The notes under the pieces were generated by a model. That model made no database searches. It was not told the DNA's origin and was given only the letters and a program-made list of their open reading frames with translations. Below are positions 60,085-64,000 of a stretch of 64,000 nt of DNA, piece by piece (position 1 is the first letter of the stretch; each line of letters begins with the position of its first letter). The DNA is from Pedobacter sp. AJM. Lineage in GTDB: Bacteria; Bacteroidota; Bacteroidia; Sphingobacteriales; Sphingobacteriaceae. The stretch lies in contig NZ_NHOT01000006.1 in NCBI RefSeq assembly GCF_002197755.1, positions 168,493-232,492 on the forward strand, read 5' to 3'. Made by a program: the position numbers and the translations under genes.

Positions 60085-62373
60085 ATGAAAAAACTATTTA
60101 TTGCCTTCCTCAGCTTTGCTGCCTCAGCAAGTTTTGCACAAACGGTGGGCAAAATTACTGACCCTGTAGACTGGATCAATCCTTTAATGGGGACACAATC
60201 AAAACCCAGCTTATCAAACGGCAATACCTATCCAGCCATTGGCCTGCCTTGGGGCATGAACATGTGGACCCCACAAACTGGTAAAATGGGTGATGGTTGG
60301 GCCTATACTTACGATGCGGATAAAATCCGCGGTTTTAAACAAACCCATCAGCCATCTCCATGGATGAATGATTATGCCGCGTTTTCCATCATGCCGGTAA
60401 CGGGTAAACTTAGATTCGCCGAAGATGACCGTGCCAGCTGGTTCAGCCATAAGGCAGAGGTTTCAAAGCCTTATTATTACAGTGTTTATCTTGCTGATGC
60501 TGATGTAACCACTGAAATTACACCCACCGAAAGAGCAGCACAGTTCAGATTTACCTTTCCTAAAACAGATAGTTCTTATGTGGTGGTAGATGCTTTAAAC
60601 AAAGGGTCGTACATTAAAATCATCCCGGCTGAACGTAAAATTATCGGCTATACTACGAAATATGCCCGCGGACCACTTCCTAAAAACTTTAAAAACTACT
60701 TCGTGATCTACTTTAATAAAGATTTCAAGCTGGCTAAAACCTGGAGTGGCAACAAGCTTAAAGATGAAGAACTCGAACTGGAAAGTGATCACAGTGGTGC
60801 CATCATTGGTTTTAAGACCACAAAAGGCGAGCAGGTAACCGCTAAAGTGGCTTCATCATTTATCAGTTTCGAACAGGCAGATCTCAATTTAAAAAGAGAA
60901 TTGGCCAATGATGGTTTCGATGCTACGAAAGCAAAAGGCAGAGCTATCTGGAATAAAACCTTGAATAAAATTGCAGTAGAGGGCGGAACGATCGATCAAA
61001 CCCGCACTTTCTATTCTTGCTTATACCGTACGCTGTTTTTTCCGAATAAATTATACGAAATAGATGCGAACAACAAAGTGGTACACTGGAGCCCATATAA
61101 TGGCCAGACTTTACCGGGTTATATGTTTGCAGGAACGGGCTTCTGGGATACTTTCCGTGCTCTATATCCATTCTTAAACCTGGTATATCCCTCCATTAAC
61201 AAAGAAATGCAGGAAGGCCTCATTAACGATTATAAAGAAGGCGGCTGGTTGCCGGAATGGAGTAGTCCGGGTTACGCCAATATCATGGTGGGTAATAATT
61301 CTGCTTCTGTGGTTGCTGACGCCTATATCAAAGGTTTGCGTGGCTATGATATCCAAACCTTATGGGATGCTTTAAAACATGGTGCAAACAATGAAGGCCC
61401 GATAGAGGCAGTTGGCCGTGATGGCGTAAAGTATTACAACGAGTTGGGTTATGTGCCTTTCGATGTAAAGAAAAATGAAAATGCCGCAAAGACATTAGAA
61501 TACGCATACGATGATTTTACCATTTATCAGTTAGGAAGAGCTTTAGGCAAACCGGCATCAGAGATTGATATTTATAAGAAAAGAGCCATGAACTACAAAA
61601 ACCTTTTCGATCCGGCTTCCGGCTTAATGAGGGGTAAAAATAAAGATGGCAGTTTCCAAACGCCGTTTAGTCCGTTTAAATGGGGTGGTGCATTTACAGA
61701 AGGAAACAGCTGGCATTACACCTGGTCGGTATTTCAGGATATAGATGGCTTAGCTAAATTAATGGGCGGTCATGAGAAATTCGTAACCAAGCTGGATTCT
61801 GTTTTCTCAATGCCTCCGGTATTTGATGAAAGTGCCTATGGTGGCGTGATTCATGAAATCCGTGAAATGCAGATTGCAAATATGGGTCAGTATGCACATG
61901 GAAACCAGCCTATCCAGCACATGATCTACCTGTATAACTATGGTGGTGCACCTTATAAAACGCAGTATTGGGTCAGGGAAACCATGAACAGGATGTATAA
62001 AGCAACACCTGACGGCTATTGCGGTGATGAAGATAACGGACAAACTTCTGCATGGTATGTTTTCTCTGCCATGGGGTTTTATCCCGTAACGCCGGCTACA
62101 GATCAATATGTGTTGGGTGCGCCTTTGTTTAAGAAAGTAACCTTAACCCTGAATAATGGCAAAACAGTAACGATTAATGCGGCTGATAACAGTGACAGCA
62201 ATCGTTATGTAAAATCGTTGCAGATGAACGGTAAGCCTTATTCAAAAAACTGGATCAGCCATAGCGGCTTACAAAAAGGTGCGGTATTGAATTTCAATAT
62301 GACTTCAACTCCGAATAAAGTGAGGGGATCTGAACCGGTTGATTTCCCTTATTCACTCTCTACAGAGAAATAA
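60085..62373 (+). CDS. GH92 family alpha-mannosidase
   Basis: A 762-residue secreted protein with signal peptide (MKKLFIAFLSFAASASFAQ) and GH92 blocks: DWINPLMGTQSKPSLSNGNT, GTGFWDTFRALYPFLNL, FTEGNSWHYTWSVFQD and DGYCGDEDNGQTSAWYVFSA, the latter carrying the calcium/base Asp residues. It would cleave alpha-mannosidic links with inversion. The segment that in characterised alpha-1,2 enzymes contributes to the +1 subsite here reads HGNQPIQHMIYLYNYGG, so specificity may differ. It ends the locus, with a strong terminator downstream. Confidence 0.93.
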   Translation: MKKLFIAFLSFAASASFAQTVGKITDPVDWINPLMGTQSKPSLSNGNTYPAIGLPWGMNMWTPQTGKMGDGWAYTYDADKIRGFKQTHQPSPWMNDYAAFSIMPVTGKLRFAEDDRASWFSHKAEVSKPYYYSVYLADADVTTEITPTERAAQFRFTFPKTDSSYVVVDALNKGSYIKIIPAERKIIGYTTKYARGPLPKNFKNYFVIYFNKDFKLAKTWSGNKLKDEELELESDHSGAIIGFKTTKGEQVTAKVASSFISFEQADLNLKRELANDGFDATKAKGRAIWNKTLNKIAVEGGTIDQTRTFYSCLYRTLFFPNKLYEIDANNKVVHWSPYNGQTLPGYMFAGTGFWDTFRALYPFLNLVYPSINKEMQEGLINDYKEGGWLPEWSSPGYANIMVGNNSASVVADAYIKGLRGYDIQTLWDALKHGANNEGPIEAVGRDGVKYYNELGYVPFDVKKNENAAKTLEYAYDDFTIYQLGRALGKPASEIDIYKKRAMNYKNLFDPASGLMRGKNKDGSFQTPFSPFKWGGAFTEGNSWHYTWSVFQDIDGLAKLMGGHEKFVTKLDSVFSMPPVFDESAYGGVIHEIREMQIANMGQYAHGNQPIQHMIYLYNYGGAPYKTQYWVRETMNRMYKATPDGYCGDEDNGQTSAWYVFSAMGFYPVTPATDQYVLGAPLFKKVTLTLNNGKTVTINAADNSDSNRYVKSLQMNGKPYSKNWISHSGLQKGAVLNFNMTSTPNKVRGSEPVDFPYSLSTEK

Positions 62374-62394
62374 AAAACCTTCGAGCAAAAAGAA

Positions 62395-62425
62395 ATGGGG
62401 ATTCCACCTATTGCAGAATCCCCAT
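62395..62425 (+). repeat. Inverted repeat after GH92
   Basis: ATGGGGATTC (62395-62404) pairs perfectly with GAATCCCCAT (62416-62425). No T-run follows, so it is a weak terminator candidate upstream of the one at 62469. Confidence 0.55.
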
Positions 62426-62468
62426 CATCTAAATTAACGCTCTCAGTTATATAAACGTTATTAAAAGG

Positions 62469-62499
62469 AATTATTGCATGCGTGCAATAATTTTTTTGT
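62469..62499 (+). terminator. Strong terminator ending the polysaccharide locus
   Basis: AATTATTGCA (62469-62478) pairs perfectly with TGCAATAATT (62483-62492) around a TGCG loop and is followed by a run of T. It lies 96 bases after GH92 on the plus strand. Confidence 0.85.
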
Positions 62500-62635
62500 T
62501 TTGGGTCTCTGAACTTTTATCAGCTTATCATTTTGTTACTGGGTTTACCTATAAATTGATCATTATTACACCAAACGAAACGATCACAAATAACAACCAG
62601 CAAAAACGCTCGACAAATTTTCTTAGTTTTACCTT

Positions 62636-63325
62636 ATGGGAATCATCGATCAACATCACCAGAATGCAGAGAAACTTGCTGCGGCAAAAACGGCCGTTAA
62701 ACTGGTTAAAAATGGAGATATTGTGGGGTTGGGAACCGGAACTACCGCAACATTTGCCATAAAGGAATTGGGCAGGCTGGTAGGCGAGGGGCTGAACATC
62801 AAAGCCGTGGCCAGTTCCATTCGTACAGAAGAACTCGCGAAATCGCTGGGGATTGAAATTTTAAATTTAGGCGAAATCTCCTCCGTGGATATCAGTATTG
62901 ATGGTGCAGATGAATTTACAGAATCTTTAGATTTAATAAAAGGAGGCGGCGGTGCCTTATTCAGAGAAAAAATTATGGCCTCATTAAGTAAAAAGGCCAT
63001 TATCGTAACTGATTCCTCTAAAAAAGTAAAAAAACTGGGTGCATTCACTTTGCCAATCGAGGTCATTCCATTTGCCTATCAATATGTTTTCGATCAGATT
63101 GCAAAACTGAATGGTAGCGGTAAAAAAAGAACTATAGCTAACCAAGATTATATCACTGACAACGGAAACCTGATTATTGATGCCGACTTTGGTTTAATTG
63201 ATGATCCACGAGCTTTATCAGATGCCTTAAATAAAATAGATGGTTTATTGGCTCATGGATTGTTTATTGATTTAACGGCAGAGGTAGTGATGAGTGACAG
63301 GTCGGAAATTATTGTTTTTAAGTAA
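62636..63325 (+). CDS. rpiA: Ribose-5-phosphate isomerase A
   Basis: A 229-residue enzyme with the RpiA blocks GLGTGTTATFAIKEL (phosphate), SIDGADEF (catalytic Asp and Glu region) and KGGGGALFREKI. It interconverts ribose-5-phosphate and ribulose-5-phosphate in the pentose phosphate pathway. A -7-like TAGTTTTA (62624-62631) ends 4 bases before the ATG. The start at 62636 is fixed by the N-terminus; an overlapping out-of-frame reading at 62478 is a shadow. Confidence 0.96.
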   Translation: MGIIDQHHQNAEKLAAAKTAVKLVKNGDIVGLGTGTTATFAIKELGRLVGEGLNIKAVASSIRTEELAKSLGIEILNLGEISSVDISIDGADEFTESLDLIKGGGGALFREKIMASLSKKAIIVTDSSKKVKKLGAFTLPIEVIPFAYQYVFDQIAKLNGSGKKRTIANQDYITDNGNLIIDADFGLIDDPRALSDALNKIDGLLAHGLFIDLTAEVVMSDRSEIIVFK

Positions 63326-63472
63326 ATTCATCGAAATAGTGCCCGGCAAAAAAATCAGAAATATTTTAACCGGCAAATTTATTTAACTCACCGACGAATT
63401 AAAGTTGTTAAGGGAAAAGCCATTCTCCCGCCTTCATTTTCATGATACATTTGAATATAAATCAAAACGATC

Positions 63473-63862
63473 ATGGAAAACTTCACTAAAAACAATCACG
63501 ACAATAAACAATTTGGCTTAGGTATTTTACTCTTGGTAATCGGTTCAATATTTGTGCTGAGAAACACCGGGTTGGATATTCCCCACTGGATTTTAAGCTG
63601 GCATACTGTTATGCTGGGCGTTGGTTTATGGTTGGGCTATCGTCGAAACTTTGAAAGCGGCAGCTGGCTGGCACTTACCATCATCGGTGGGATTTTTACT
63701 TTAAAAGATATCTCGGTATTCGACTTTGATTTATCCAGAATCAGTGCTGCGTTAATCTTAATTGTACTCGGTTTATACGTAATCCTAAAGCCGAATAAGA
63801 CTAAGAAATTTGATCATTATTTTCAAAACCCATCTTCAAAAAAAGAAGAAATTAAATTTTAA
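63473..63862 (+). CDS. Small membrane protein, DUF5668/LiaF-like
   Basis: A 129-residue protein with about four hydrophobic segments (FGLGILLLVIGSIFVLRNTG, WHTVMLGVGLWLGYR, WLALTIIGGIFTLKD and ISAALILIVLGLYVILKP) and a charged C-terminal tail. The pattern GxxLLxxGxxFLxxN of the first segment is that of the DUF5668 / LiaF N-terminal membrane region. A role in envelope stress sensing is possible for the family, not shown here. It lies alone, with a terminator after it. Confidence 0.72.
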   Translation: MENFTKNNHDNKQFGLGILLLVIGSIFVLRNTGLDIPHWILSWHTVMLGVGLWLGYRRNFESGSWLALTIIGGIFTLKDISVFDFDLSRISAALILIVLGLYVILKPNKTKKFDHYFQNPSSKKEEIKF

Positions 63863-63886
63863 AATTCATCACTCCATCATATCAGT

Positions 63887-63920
63887 AAAAAAGGGACATT
63901 TTAGTAATTGTCCCTTTTTT
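63887..63920 (+). terminator. Terminator after DUF5668-like gene
   Basis: AAAAAAGGGACA (63887-63898) pairs perfectly with TGTCCCTTTTTT (63909-63920). The last 80 bases of the window show nothing recognisable. Confidence 0.88.
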
Positions 63921-64000
63921 AGTAAAAGCCCTATTGGTTGGTGTCTCACCGACCATCAATAATTATCTTCTAAAACCATAGCGTTAGTCAGTATGATTTT

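Noticed and set aside
62478..62762. 94-codon frame overlapping the start of rpiA
   Set aside because: Its start lies inside the terminator hairpin and most of it overlaps rpiA in another frame; composition is not protein-like.

Overview
The window looks like chromosome of a Sphingobacteriaceae bacterium (Bacteroidota), most probably Pedobacter or a close relative. Supporting signs are two SusC/SusD pairs, lipid A genes (lpxK, lpxB), the order rpmB-rpmG-DUF4295-ftsY, double-glycine peptides, Bacteroidota-type promoters (a TTG box and TAnnTTTG), AT-rich intergenic DNA and several families of short intergenic repeats. No rRNA, tRNA, transposase, prophage or CRISPR array was seen.

Layout. 1-2900 is the end of a bacteriocin-like locus: an ABC exporter cut by the window edge, a small HTH protein, two double-glycine peptides, a CPBP membrane protease and a 40-residue single-pass membrane peptide. 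2984-9515 (minus) is a tightly packed, mostly overlapping biosynthetic operon. It encodes a sterol-desaturase-like hydroxylase, an FAD oxidoreductase, a methyltransferase, a type III polyketide synthase, a FabZ-like dehydratase, a FabF-like ketosynthase, an acyl carrier protein and a phosphopantetheinyl transferase. It looks like a pathway with its own acyl-starter machinery feeding a chalcone-synthase-type enzyme, probably making a phenolic lipid; this is the best candidate for an undescribed system.

9653-20048 is mainly housekeeping: lpxK, a purine nucleoside phosphorylase, outer-membrane proteins, a secreted protein often misnamed asparagine synthetase B, a cyclophilin, a DUF5606 protein, rlmH and a membrane-anchored MutS-like ATPase. 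20184-34649 holds a GH1 glucosidase, a repeat-flanked DUF2007 gene, aconitase, a polysaccharide deacetylase with an apparent in-frame repeat insertion, a TolC/HlyD pair without its pump, gpsA, rimO, a GxxExxY gene, ftsY and ribosomal protein genes. 34863-48470 holds acs, a SusD/SusC pair divergent from a GH130 phosphorylase, an M16 peptidase, surE and lpxB.

48490-49110 is an array of about 104-bp repeats with nested dyad symmetry. 49181-62499 is a polysaccharide utilisation locus: SusC, SusD, a LacI regulator, a DUF4965-family protein, a ROK sugar kinase, a basic secretory protein metallopeptidase-like protein and a GH92 mannosidase. The palindrome TAAAACGTTTTA, or a one-mismatch version, lies before SusC (twice), DUF4965, ROK and the BSP gene, which defines a likely local LacI regulon. 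The window ends with rpiA and a small DUF5668-like membrane protein.
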